Positions 48,080-59,836 of a stretch of 64,000 nt of DNA are shown here, piece by piece. Made by a program: the position numbers and the translations under genes. This stretch comes from Pithys albifrons albifrons. Taxonomy: Eukaryota; Chordata; Aves; Passeriformes; Thamnophilidae. The DNA lies in contig NC_092463.1 of NCBI RefSeq assembly GCF_047495875.1, positions 5,207,557-5,271,556 of the forward strand. The letters run 5' to 3'. Each line of letters starts with the position of its first letter. Position 1 is the first letter of the stretch. The notes under the pieces were generated by a model. That model searched no databases. It saw only the letters and a program-made list of their open reading frames with translations, and had not been told where the DNA came from.

Positions 48080-49230
48080 CCAATCCAGGTTAATGCCATG
48101 TGGATGAATGTTGCCTGCTTGGGGTTTTCATGTCCTGGACCCCACGACCTGGCTGTGCTGTTCTGCATGTCTTGGACTCTGCGCTGAGCTTGTGGATCTT
48201 CTGAGCCACGTCCAGCATGGGGTTGGTATGAACTTGTTGGATTCCTGAGTGGTTTGGAGTGGAACTGGCTGTGGGGTGTCTTGTTCTGCTGCTTGGTTTT
48301 GGGTTGCTCCTTCTCCTGAGTACGTTAAGACTGCATGGCTTTCAAGTATGAGCTGCCTTGGTGCAGTGTTCTGGCCATCAGTAGGAACTGGGGATACTGG
48401 GGAGGAAGGCAGTGCAGACACATCATTGCTGCAAGAACTATTTTGGGATCTTGGAAAAAATTTACTACTTTTATCTATGCTTTTCTTATCTGAACAATCC
48501 AGTGTGATCATGGAGCTGTTCCTGGAGTCCAGACTTTGCTGATCAGGGGTTGCTGCATGTCTAGGCCCTGACTGAGCAAAGATTTCACCTCTGGTCTTGG
48601 GGTCAGTCCTGAAGTCTGCTCCCAGCTGAAGAGGCTGCTTTGCTTTTGGTGAGTGGTTTCATCCTTTTCTTCAGCCTCCACCTCTGTCAAACACTGGTTT
48701 GCTGAGGGAGCACCACTGCTCAGGAAGGGGCTGAAGGAAGGCTTGGACCATTGCTTGGAAGTTTCCCCATCCTGCCCACCCACTTTGACCTATCAGTTTA
48801 ATCTTGTCAGGCAATGATTGCCTCCCTCTGGGACTGATCATATCACACAACTGTTCACCCAGGCAGGTTAGGATTTATTAGCCTGCTGGTCTCTCTAAGA
48901 GGCAGTATTTTACAAGCCTGAGTCAGGGGAAAGGGAGGAGACATTTGTCTTCTTCCTAACTGTGAGCCCACCCACAGTAGCCTATGGCAGGCAGAGAGAG
49001 GGGACTTGGATCCCATGCTGAAGGTACCTCATCAGTGGGGTGTCCAGTCCCAGGGCTGGCATGGGAATCTGGGGAAGAGGAATTTGTACCTGAGGTGCCT
49101 GCACTGTCCTGAACTTCTGGGTCACATCTGCACCTTCACCTGCTGTCCAAACCTGCTCCTGAAGGGAACAGGTGTGCAGTCCTTGTGAGCTGGGATTGCA
49201 GATGTAAGATTTTGGCTTAATTGTCATCTG
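48080..49230 (-). pseudogene. Possible degenerate coding relic, source gene not identified
   Basis: Three neighbouring - strand frames look protein-like rather than random. 49227-48982 begins MTIKPKSYICNPSSQGLHTC and continues through EQVWTAGEGADVTQKFRT, just after a splice-acceptor-like CTTCTCCTTCTCCACAG. 48783-48508 reads SKPSFSPFLSSGAPSANQCL, then VEAEEKDETTHQKQSSLFSW. 48529-48128 reads SLDSRNSSMITLDCSDKKSI, DKSSKFFPRSQNSSCSNDVS, then turns into LDVAQKIHKLSAESK in a third frame near 48215. Ordered acidic/Ser/Gln-rich segments interrupted by frameshifts and by stops at 48.8-48.98 kb suggest a broken exon or retrocopy. I do not recognise the parent protein, and a chance series of frames remains possible. 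Confidence 0.3.
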
Positions 49231-51228
49231 TGGAGAAGGAGAAGGGTTTTGGCTAATGGCACAAAATCAAGGAGCTCCCATCATCATTTGCCTCATGCTG
49301 TGTCCCTCCTGCTGCTCTGGGATGCAGCAGATGAAGTACATGTGGCTGGATAACCCTAGGTATGAAACAGACCAATGTAGGTGAACAATATGCAAAGAGA
49401 ACAGTAAATAACCTCTACAAAGGATGTGTTTGGGGGGTTTTCTCTCTTTACACTCCAGTGTTTTCCTTTAGAAGCCCAATAATCGCCTCCATGCTTGGGA
49501 TTTTCCATCCTGCTGAGAGCCATCAGGTTTGATTAGTGCATTGAGTACCTGTTGAAATTAATATTATCATCAGTTAAAAGATGACCTGAATGGTGAGACA
49601 ATATACAAACCTTGTAAGCAAAGGCATTTTTGTGAATGAAATGCAATGGAGAAAAGTCCTGTTTTTCTTCCAGGAGCACATACAGGACCCTGCTCATATT
49701 TCTTCCTTCTTCCCTTTGCTGTTGCTGTTCTTTCCATGGTGACCCTCACATCACTTTACTGTCACTGGACTCCTGATGGACATGTTCACAGCCATTAATT
49801 GAATTATTGACACATGACAGATGCTTCACTGTGAAGCCAACCTGCCTTGACCCTCCACCTGCCTTAAAGGACAGAAGGCCAACACATCAAATATTACCAG
49901 ACTGAAGGCAATATTCACACTGGCTGAGAGGAGCCTTGAGAGCTCTCTGCTGGGCTCTGGTGCCAGGGCCAGGTCCTCTGTCACTGGCAGAGATGTGGGA
50001 GGTCCTTTTGTGGCTTCTCTGGAGGTAAGAAGTCAAGAAGGGGCAATTACATCCAATTGCTGCAGCCCGCACTGGTTGCTTTGGGCCCGTGGGCCATGTT
50101 GCTGAGCTGGCAGTCAGTGGTGGGTCACGTCACTACTTGCTCCTTGCTGGCCTCAGTTTTAACTTGTTCAATCCCTGTGGCCATGAGTAAGATTAGAGGG
50201 TTTTATGGGCACAGCACATGCCAGAGCAGCACCACCTCTGCCCAGCCCCTGGCTGAGCTGAGCGTACGAGCTTCCCATGTACGTGCCACGATGCTGGAGT
50301 GACCATTCTGCTTTTTCCTGATTGCTACAGTCTAATTTCTGTAGCTCCAGACTTACAATTGGAATGTCTTCAGCCCAAACCTGCAGCCATGTGACATCAT
50401 TCTGTTTCTGCTGCTTGGGAGAAGCTCTGATGCTGGAAACTGGCTCTTCTTGCAATATTTATGGGCCTCAACATCGGCATCTTTGAACTCTCTGTTGCAT
50501 TAGCCAAGCAGATTGACTTTCTAACCTCTCACTCAAAACCAGCTTTCCCCCTTTATTGGAGCTTTTCTCTGAATCATTTAGAGCTTTTCAACTTTCTTTT
50601 GAAGTGAGAACCCCAGGCATGGATATGTTTTTCCAGCAGCAAATGGTGAATGTGCTGTTCTCCCTCTTGCAACCCCCACATATCCACATCCCATGACCCT
50701 GTTTGCTCTCAGGACTTCAGCAAGAGGAGCTTGGGGACACCACCAGTCACCACCCAGGCCCACCTCTGGTAGTTCAGTGACAATTAAACACTATTGTATG
50801 AGTTCTGGAGGAGGTGGAGTTTAGTCAGTCCACCACAGCTACTTAATTTTGACAGGTCTGAGACTTTGCTTTTTCCTGCTGATTATGTTCAAAGAAACAG
50901 TTGTCCAGTCTGTAGATATTAACTCTATTCCTGACTTTGAATTGAGCCACATTAAAATAGAAAAAACCTACTGACTCCAGTGGAAGAAGAGCCCAGCTGG
51001 GACATTTGTTTCTGGTGATGCTGTGGTAGGTTCGGCTCTGCTGTGTTACTTTACTGACCCCAAAGTGTCTCTCTTGGCTCATGGACAATGATCCAGACTG
51101 AGACCAGTCTGAAACTTGATTAATGAGAACATACACTGCAGGAAAATGGCTTCGGCATTTGCAAGAAGACAGACAGCCTCAGGCATTTTGTGGCTTTTGA
51201 CAGCTGGGAGCCATGAATGTCTGTTGTC

Positions 51229-51242
51229 TTTTTTTTTTTTTT
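51229..51242. repeat. Poly(T) run
   Basis: Fourteen T residues followed by TTAAAG-like sequence. No adjoining retrocopy could be recognised. Confidence 0.8.
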
Positions 51243-52380
51243 AAAGAAGCCCTCTGTAGAATGAACACATTCAGCAAATGGAAAAAAAAAAGAAGGAAAG
51301 AAAACATTACTCCCAGCTGGGGTGAGAAAAATCTAGTCTATCAGCGAGATTGTCTCCTGGCTAAAAGGCAACTTCCTGGGTTTTGAAGTCGGTGGGTTCA
51401 TTCTCTGAATTCCTGCTTTCTCTTCTTAGATAGCTGGTTAAATTCTTCTAAATTCCTTTTTGTTTCGGGTCTTCATTCAGGAAAGACATTTGAGCTATGC
51501 AGGGAACTTGCAGCCAAGCTCCCCTGGGGGCACAGTGCATGGACTTGGGTGCTCCAAGTGAGCAGGACACTCTGGTGAGCCTGGAGTTGGTAGGAGTGAG
51601 ATTCTCCTTTGAAATACACAGGAACCATGGGGTGACAAAGCAGGAACTGGGAGTACTGATCCCGTTTCACCATGTGGGATGACAAGGATGACTTCTGGTT
51701 TCCATCTGAAAGGAAGGGGTGCATGGTATTTGCCCCTCAGCATCATTGCTGGTTGCTCACACAGCCAGACAGATCTTGCTGCCTCTGGTTGTACCAGGTT
51801 GCTGGCCCTTGAAGCCAGGAATGCAAGAAAAATAATTTATGGAAGAAAAATAGTTTTGGAGAATATGACGTATAGCACATGGTGAATGTGTTGAGCAGGT
51901 TGAAGCTGGCCCATGGATTGTGTGCTTGGCATGTCTGTTTTGAAATTAATCATTTGTTTGAGTGATATCCCTGTTTGGGATCCTTTCCTGAGTTTGGGAC
52001 ATAAAATGAAACTTTAGGGAAACCTTCCTTAATCCAACAAATAAATCTGTTGCAGGCATATGAATGTTTTCTGTTGTTTTTCATGGAGTTCTTTATAGCT
52101 TTCAGATGGGACACTCCCAGCTTCCTCCAGAAATTTCACTTGCAGCAAGTTCAACTTTTGGTCAGCACTGAAAATCCACAAAGAGTATCATGATATTCAG
52201 ATACAAAAGCCAAGTAGGACTAGCAATACTTAGCAGTGATTATATTTGTTTCCTTTCTATAGGAAAGGATTGATTTCTGTGTTAAAAGGAGCGCTTTTCT
52301 TACAGAGCAGGCAGCATGATGGATGGCCATACTAATAATATAGGATTTCTTCTCTAAGATGTGGGAATGGCTTAGAGGCT

Positions 52381-52398
52381 CTCCTCCTCCTCCTCCTC
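52381..52398. repeat. (CTC)n microsatellite
   Basis: Six CTC triplets in a row, then CTTCCCTC. Confidence 0.85.
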
Positions 52399-55300
52399 TT
52401 CCCTCACAAAAGGGGAAATAGAGACTAATTTATAAAGATAGACTGTGGTGTGCAATGGCTGGCAGAACACATGACTGATTGCTCCGTGCTTGAATATCGT
52501 ATCATGGCTCTCAATAATGGGTCCCCATCGTCCCCTTATTTCCCAGCCTGGGGACAGGTCCCTCCATGGCTGTGATTTGCTGTGCCTTCCGCAGCCACTG
52601 GTTCTGCTGTCAGCAGGACACCCCTCCTGAAGGTCTGTTTAGTGCCTGTCAGTGATTTTGAAGACCAGATGTCTGTTTTCTCCAAGGTCTGTGGGTGTGT
52701 ATGGGTTTGAGGGGAGTGATCCCTTGACCCAGAGAGCACTCGTGGCTGTTCAGGTGTAGTGCAAGAAAAGTGGGATGAGAGGCTTTGCACAGTGGGAGAG
52801 GGGCAGTGCTGGCAGGAGTGGGAATGGGAGGCTGAGACTGTAATTTTCTCCCTCTGATCTGCCTTGCTTGTAAATAGGCATTTCCAGCACTTGAGGAGTG
52901 GTCTGCACATGGGATACATCAGCTGCATGCTGGTTCCCCCAGGAGTAGGTTCAAAGTAAAGGCAATGCTTCATCAGAGAGCTAATTGAGGAACTCAGCCT
53001 GAAGTCTTGAATCCTGTTTCCTCTTTCCTATTTGATTTCAGTTCTACTTGCCTGGAAAACTCAGATCTGTGTATCTGTGTGCCAGCTCTGCTCACTTCCT
53101 ATGGCATCACACCTCTTTTCACAAATTATTGAGATGATGCTCATGGCTGCATTTCCTTGTTACCCTTTGGCTGCCTGTATTTAATATTTATAATAACCTG
53201 TGTTGTGTTTCCTGCAGTTGTAGTCATGTGTTTCCCCCCAAAGACCAATGTTGTTTAAAGGCCATTTTTTTTTTGCATTCTGAGAGGGAGATTTTGCTGC
53301 TTATATATCAATATGATGGCTTGCAGTGTTCTGGCAAGCTGGAGAAAGGAGATAAGAATGAAAAAAATGCTGCATTTCATGACCCAGTGGCTTATGCTCT
53401 GTGTGCTTCACTGTGGACATTTAACAATCACGAGAGAAGGTCTTCTATGCCCCTTAAAATATCCACATCTTTAATGTAAATGAATCAGAACCATTTTTTC
53501 ATGGTTGGGTCATGCGACTCCAGAGTCAGAGTGGATAACAGTGGGGATATTGTATATATGGATGAAAAGAGAGAGCCCTGACAGTGGGGCAGATACTTAG
53601 TACAGAGAGATGTAATAAGAAGAGGGCCAACTAGCCTTATACATTTAATTTCTCTGTGACATTTGGTTTCTCTCCTGAATGCCCCTGAAGTGAGAGGCAG
53701 CACGTGCAGGTCAGGAGGGTGCTAAGTCCAAGGAGCTGGGTCTGTTCTTGTCACTGCTGCTACTTTGCTGGGTGATTTTAGGTACATCTTTTCCCTCTTT
53801 GTTTCCAACTTGGAGCTTGTTTCTCTCACTCAGACACGCCACAAATGCTTTGGGGCAGGGATCATTTGTCCCTCTGTGGTTACTCAGTGTCTGGGTCCAT
53901 GAGGTTTTTCTGTTCTCTCTGTTATTTCTTCAGTATAATTTTTATGAGAGTCATGTCTTATTTGAGCACATGATTAGAGGGGTGGATGGGGTTAAGATTG
54001 GTGCCTCTGCATTAGAAGATATAGGGTGGGACTTGCAGTTGTTCTTCCCTACAGCCCCACAGCTGCCTCTCCACGTTGGGCCACATTCCCTGCTTACTGG
54101 TTCAGACTGGGCAGGTTGGATTAGGTTTTGATAGTTTCTCCATGTAGTCAGGTCCTACCCCTCTGACAGGGTCTGGCAGACCTTACCTTGCTGTTTGCAT
54201 CAGGGATGCTCTGTCAGTACTCAGTGCTATGGAGAAAACCCAGAAGTGCTGTGGAGGGAAGGAGCCCACCAGCCCCACTGCTCCTGAGTGGAGGTAACAC
54301 TTGCAGAGATTCTGCCCCATCCACAGTTCAGACCTTTAGCCAGGGAGATGCCATAAGGAGTGGAAATACAGTAATAAAAGTAAGAAATTCAGACAAATGC
54401 CATTCTTGGAGGAGTGAGTGGCAGACCCCAGTGCTTCAGTGGTTGCTGCCTTGATTTGTATCCCATCCCACACCCCAAAGGGCTGCTGATCCTGCAGTTC
54501 CCTGCGGGGCTCTCTGTGCTTTCAGGTCCCTTAAGAAGAGCAAAGCATTTTTGCTCAAGGTCATGCTTTCAGCATGACAGCAGGAGAAGCTGTGTAAATG
54601 AAAGGTTTGCATAAAAAATGGGAAAGGTAGAGCCAGCCTGGAAAAGACTTTTTTTTTCCTGAGCATCTCACTTGCATTTCACAAAAGTGACTTGTCTGTG
54701 TCAGTGGCAATGAGTGTGGCAGAGCCAAATCCATGGGACATTTGGGGCCAGCTCTTAATGCCAGGGGTAGGTAAGAGACTCTGAAGTGTGCTGATGGTGT
54801 TAAGAGCCGTGGGTGAATTTTCATTGTGCCCTCTATGGAATTCGTACTATCAGTGTGCATGGCTGAGATGCACATGCAGCCTTCCAGCATACTGATCAGC
54901 CCCTGGCATTAGTATTCAGCATCAAAAGCCAGAGCTGTTAGACAAGGAATGATGGTGTGAAGGGGAGAACTGATAATTGATTAGATTGTATTATAATATT
55001 GACGCCCTGCCACAACTCCCTTGAAGGGGAGATTTGCCAAGCACCAGTTTAGAGCCTCAGCACCATAAAGGAGTGCTTGTGGAGGATATGTGTGTTTTGG
55101 GTGCTGGGTTTGTCTCTAGGGAATTTGCAGAGAGGGAAACACATGATTGACAAGGGACTGGAAAAGTCAAGTCACAGGCCCCTCTGTCTGTCTGCACACA
55201 CATGGTTTCTATTAGCAGGGCTCACAAGCACCAACCCCTAACTTGGCACAGTGCTTGGCACAAAGTTGACTTAAAATTAGGCTCAGGCTGAGGTGCTTTT

Positions 55301-56049
55301 GTTGAACTGGGCCCTAAGTACATGATCACATGCAGCACTTTGGGCTAAGAGTGCAAGGGGACTGCTGGCAGCTTGATGCATTCCAGATGTTTCACCTGAA
55401 GGTGGAATTCCTCCTTTGCCCTCTGGATTTGGGTTAAATCGCTGGGGTCGGGGTTGCCCAAGGTGTTTGATACAGGGGCAGGTGCAGTGTGCAGACTGAA
55501 GGTTACTGTGCAGGAGTGCCCTGCAGCTGTGGGAGCCACAAACACATTTCATGGGTAAATTAATTTAAACAGGTGAATGACTTTGCTCTGGTTTGTTGTG
55601 TTTAACCTTCACTGCAGTCGATGGTTTATCTAGACCTGTGGATAAACAACAGAAAACCCCAGAGGCTAAACCAATGTGATGGTTTTTTGTCTAGTTTTCA
55701 AACAGAGCTGATTTATAGTGGGCACAAAAATATGAGCGAGTGGTTATGCTTTTTAAAAATAAATTAAAGGCAACATTTGCAATGAATGGAGCACATGACC
55801 TAGCCTACTTCTTTTTTTCTGAGCACTTTTTTTTATGAGAACAATAGTGAGGAACAGCCTCTGTTTTTATGATTAGCTGAGAATGGTTGCAAACATTTCC
55901 TTGACACCAAAGGCAAATGTGAAGCATCATGAATTAATATTTGCAAGGCAGCATTTTGAGGTCTCTGAGCTCAGCAGACCAGTAATAAAACAGGGATCAG
56001 TGATCATTACTTTTGTTTGCAAAGCTCAGGGCAGGCAGTGGCTGGGGAC

Positions 56050-56345
56050 CAATCTCTAAAATTATCTAGTTGCCGTAGATGTAATTGGGGAGCAGGCGGG
56101 AGGTTTCCAATAGAGTGGATTCACTCCCTGTTGGCGAAGCAGGAGATGGAGAGAGACACACTGGTGAAATCTATCACGAGCAGCAGACATCTTTGACAGT
56201 GATCTGCACTGCAGCAATTTTCTCTTGGCCAGGCAATTATTACTTGTCAGTCCCAGCTGTTACCTGCAGGACCCCAGTTATCAATTACTTGAGGGTGTTA
56301 TCCCCAGCATCGATTATTTTATTAGCTCTCTGATGAATCATTTGT
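56050..56345. promoter_or_regulatory. Homeobox-motif-dense block, candidate enhancer
   Basis: Within 300 bases there are GTAATTGG (56081), CAGGCAATTATTACTTG (56231), ATCAATTACTTG (56280), ATCGATTATTTTATTAG (56309) and TGATGAATCATTTGTG. These cluster with ACAGTGATCTGCACTGCAGC and GGCGAAGCAGG. No repeat or frame explains the density. The texture resembles conserved developmental enhancers; conservation is not tested. Confidence 0.3.
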
Positions 56346-57045
56346 GTCAACCATCTGAGCCTTGGAGACCAACCTCTGGTGCAAGTCACTGAGCCCTGGC
56401 CAACAGCAAGTCATCTTCTGCAGCTTCCCAAGAGGCAGGAGGTTCCTGGGGGTCACTTTCCCCCTTGCAAGGGTTCTGGAAGGAGCCCTCATTCCCTTGC
56501 CTACCACAAGATGCTGGTGGCTGCCTCATCTGGCTCCATTTTTGGAGTCATTTTGTGACTGCCAGGCAGGAGGAGGAGGAGAGTGTGACTGTCCCACTGC
56601 ACCAAACAGATGGCATAGCAGTGCTGCACCCCTAACAGCAAACACCAGAGCCCATTGTTTCCAGGGCCCTGAGAAAATAGATGGGTGACACATAGGCAGC
56701 TGCAGAAAATCTTCTCGACTGTGCTTGTGCAATGGATTAAAAAAGAAAGTAAGAAAATAAAACAGGAAAAAAAAAGACTAGTTATTCATTTCTGTTTAAT
56801 CATGAACAGTTCCTGTGGGGAGTGATGAGCCAGCTGAGGAGATGGTCTGGAAGCAGTAGATGCACATTGCAGCAAGAGCTCTTGATTCACCCTATTTTTA
56901 ACCCAGGATCTGCAGGAATGCAGTGTCTCTGTGTTCAGTGCTGCCCACTCCTAATCAGTGTCCTCAGGCATAAAGGAAAAGAAAAGGACAGATCCCACCA
57001 GATGAAACCATTCCTACCTGCTCCTAGAAGAAGAGAGCTTGTTGG
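56346..57045. other. Intergenic, no gene seen
   Basis: Unique-looking sequence with AGGAGGAGGAGG at about 56568 and an A-rich patch at 56737-56780. No gene. Confidence 0.6.
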
Positions 57046-57372
57046 TTGCAAGTGGGGGGCCTACAAGAGATCTGAAGGGGGACTTTTGACAAGGGCCTGG
57101 AGTGACAGGACATGGAGGAATGGCTTCAAACTGGCAGAAGGCAGGGTTAAATTGGATGTTGGGAAGAAATTCTTGCCTGTGAGGATGGTGAGGCCCTGGC
57201 ACAGGTTGCCCAGAAAAGCTGTGGATGCCCCATCCCTGGAAGTGTCCAAGGCCAGGCTGGATGGGGCTTGGAGCAACCTGGGCTGGTGGAAGGTGTCCCT
57301 GCCCATGGGAGGAGATGACCTTTGAAATCTCTTCCAATGCAAATCATTCTACTATTCTATGATTCTATGATA
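57046..57372 (+). mobile_element. CR1 LINE 3' fragment
   Basis: Sense orientation: GACTTTTGACAAGGGCCTGG, GAGGATGGTGAGGCCCTGGC, CCCATCCCTGGAAGTGTCC, GGAGCAACCTGGGCTGGTGG and the tandem end TTCTACTATTCTATGATTCT ATGAT. The terminal ATTCTATG copies mark the true 3' end. Confidence 0.95.
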
Positions 57373-59340
57373 AGTGTGAAATGTGATGCCTTTTTGAGTA
57401 GTGTCACCACCCACAGCCCTTGTGCATCTTCAGCTGAAGCAGTTGGAGATGACATCAGGCTCTTGCTGCATACAACCACATAGAACCTACCTCCTTTGAG
57501 GCCATTAAGGTGTCAAACACCAGATATTCATATGATTTAAACCACCCTGCCTTGTTGTGACTGCTGTGGGTTTGAGAACAGTGATATCAAGTGCTCTGGC
57601 CTCCATGGATGCAGAATAACCCAATGCCTGGCATCAGGTCTGAGGAGAAGGCATCTGAAGACAGCATCTATATAGGAGGATTTCCTGTTTGATTCAGATG
57701 TTGCAGTCAGTTTGTGCATGTTTGGCTCCTTCTCAGTATAATACAGCTCTTCAGAACAGAGATAAAAGATCCAACTGAGTGAAAATCTTTGAAACAGGAG
57801 GAAAAGAGCAAATACATAGCCTAGGGAGCCTGTCTAAAGAAAACAAACAAAAGGCAGGGAGGAAATGGGAAGCAGTAGATGGTATGTTACACAGTGTACA
57901 AGCCAACAAGCAATATCTGCAGGTCATCCATTCCTCTGAGCCTCAGAGAGGACAGAGGTCCCTGGGTGAAATTACAGCCGTTTCTCTGCCCCCAGCCTCT
58001 ATTATTTTGTCTCCAAATGCCCAGCAACAGCAGTGACAAAAATAGTTTGCAAAGTCTGACAAAAATCTTGATTTCCCCAAGTTTTGCCAAGTCTTGTTTC
58101 ATGTCTGAAGTGCTCTGGCTGTTCCTCCTCAACACAGTACTGACCTTCCGGCTGCTCCGTCCCTCCCTGATCAGATGAAGAGGTAGAAACGTCCAGCATT
58201 AACCAGCACGACACCAGCCTTTCAAAGCCCTCTTCCTCACTGTGCCCCTCGATTTTTATTTTTATTTCTTTTCCTGGATGTGTTGACTTTAAAGCAAGAT
58301 TTTCTTTGGTTTGTAATACTTCACACTTCATATTTCCTTCATGGCTGGAGGGCTGTGGAGAGGGAGCAGCGGGGGAATGCTGAAAGCAGCCTCTGAAGGG
58401 ACATCGTCAGCCTTTTTTGGGCAGCCCCACAGCAGGAAGGGCTCTCTCTTGGCATTCAGTGAGTTGCCTCGGGCTGCCACCCTGGCACGGGGATGTGGCA
58501 CAGAGCAGATCCAGCTCCTTTGGTCATTCTTTCTATTACAGACAACAGACTAAATTGTCTACAGTGAAGCAATTATCTTAATAAAGATAATTTCAGCTTT
58601 GCTGGGTGACTGAGGAGAGCCCACAGACAACAAGAATGTTTGTCAATGACTAATTTTTGCCGTTCCTTTCTGGGAGTATTTATTTACTTGCTAAGCATTG
58701 GGATGGGAGTGCAAAGCAGAAAGCTCTGAGATGCAGTGGGTAAATCAGGGGAATAAGCAGATATCCTCTCTGCTTTCAACTGCAGCTGATTATCCAGCTT
58801 GTTGCTGTGCTTGCTCCCCCTGCAGCTTTATTTCTTATTTTCCTTTTCCTTTTTTTTTTTCCCTCTTTGGGATTTTGCTGACAGAGGAAACTACTGTCAG
58901 GCCACCTTGGATTTCATGTGGCCATGCTGGCTCATGTGGCAGCAACACAGATGGGGAGGACACTTCTGCTGCTGCAGTGAGCAGGGATTGTCTGCCAGCA
59001 CTGGAGATGTAAGGAGACACTAAGCATAATCCCAGAGCTAAGGAAAGGCAGATGATCTGTCTCAGAGCCTGTGGTCTTTGATGCTAACGAGGCCAGGTAT
59101 TAGGAGCTGTTGCATGACATGAGGCGCTGCCATAGTGATTGCCTGGTTTGCTGCCTTCACTGGATTTGTGGCTCATTTGTGCCAAGGAGGCTTCTGTCCA
59201 TGAAAACTTCTTGTCAGCTTTCCCCATAGTTTGGATGGATTTGGCTCAGTTTCTGCTTCTTAGAAGGACATGAATTTAGCATATCTCCTGCACGCCTGCT
59301 GGAGCAGATCTACAGAAGCGAAGATGTGGCTTAGAAGAGA
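57373..59340. other. Intergenic, no gene seen
   Basis: Unique-looking sequence. 58555-58690 is AT-rich with CAATTATCTTAATAAAGATAA and similar motifs, possibly regulatory. T-rich run at 58850-58860. Confidence 0.55.
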
Positions 59341-59548
59341 ATCATAGAGTCATTAAGATTGGAAAAGGCCTCTAAGATCATCGAGTCCAGCCATTAACCT
59401 AACACTGCCAGGTCCACCACTAAACCACATGCCCCAAGAACATGTTTTTTGAACAATTTTAGGGACAGTGATTGCACTATTCCCTGGGAAGCCTGTTTCA
59501 GTGCTTGACCACCCTTTCAGAGAAGAAACTTTTCCTAATATTCAACTG
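59341..59548 (-). mobile_element. CR1 LINE 3' fragment (different subfamily)
   Basis: The + strand reads ATCATAGAGTCATTAAGATT, GGAAAAGGCCTCTAAGATCA TCGAGTCCAGCC, then CACTAAACCACATGCCCC and AGAAGAAACTTTTCCTAATATTCAA. The first part matches the reverse complement of a CR1 3' end of the type seen in sense at 13.8 kb; the middle differs from the copies at 36-48 kb, so it belongs to another subfamily. Confidence 0.88.
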
Positions 59549-59790
59549 AGGTCTTCACTGGCATCTGCTGGGCTTGTTCCTTCTCTCCAATTCTTGGCAT
59601 CATGGTAGTGTTCAAAGTCCACAAGTGGGAGATGGTGTGTCCTGAGTTGCTCTGACAAATAAAACCAACAGCTCTGCCTGGGATAGAGGGGCTGTGTGCA
59701 GGCTGTGTGCAAGGACTTCTGAACATGGGGGAAGAAACTTCCTTGAAAGTAAGCAGGCAGCTAGGTGGCTAATGAGCCTAAAGTCTGCTG

Positions 59791-59836
59791 AACAGCCTGG
59801 CATCCCTTACTGTAACAGCCTGGCATCTCTTGCTGT
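59791..59836. repeat. 23-bp tandem duplication
   Basis: AACAGCCTGGCATCCCTTACTGT-type unit present twice with two substitutions, followed by a partial third start (AACAGCATG). Confidence 0.85.

Larger units (their letters stand above)
49231..56049. other. Intergenic, no gene seen
   Basis: No intact gene and no CR1 copy over almost 7 kb. Simple runs: T14 at 51229-51242 and (CTC)n at 52381-52398. The - strand frame of 145 codons at 52536-52973 has no recognisable domain. The absence of recent repeats contrasts with the preceding 12 kb. Confidence 0.6.

Noticed and set aside
52536..52973. 145-codon minus-strand frame starting MKHCLYFEPTPGG
   Set aside because: His/Ser/Pro-rich text without domain or exon signals; likely chance.
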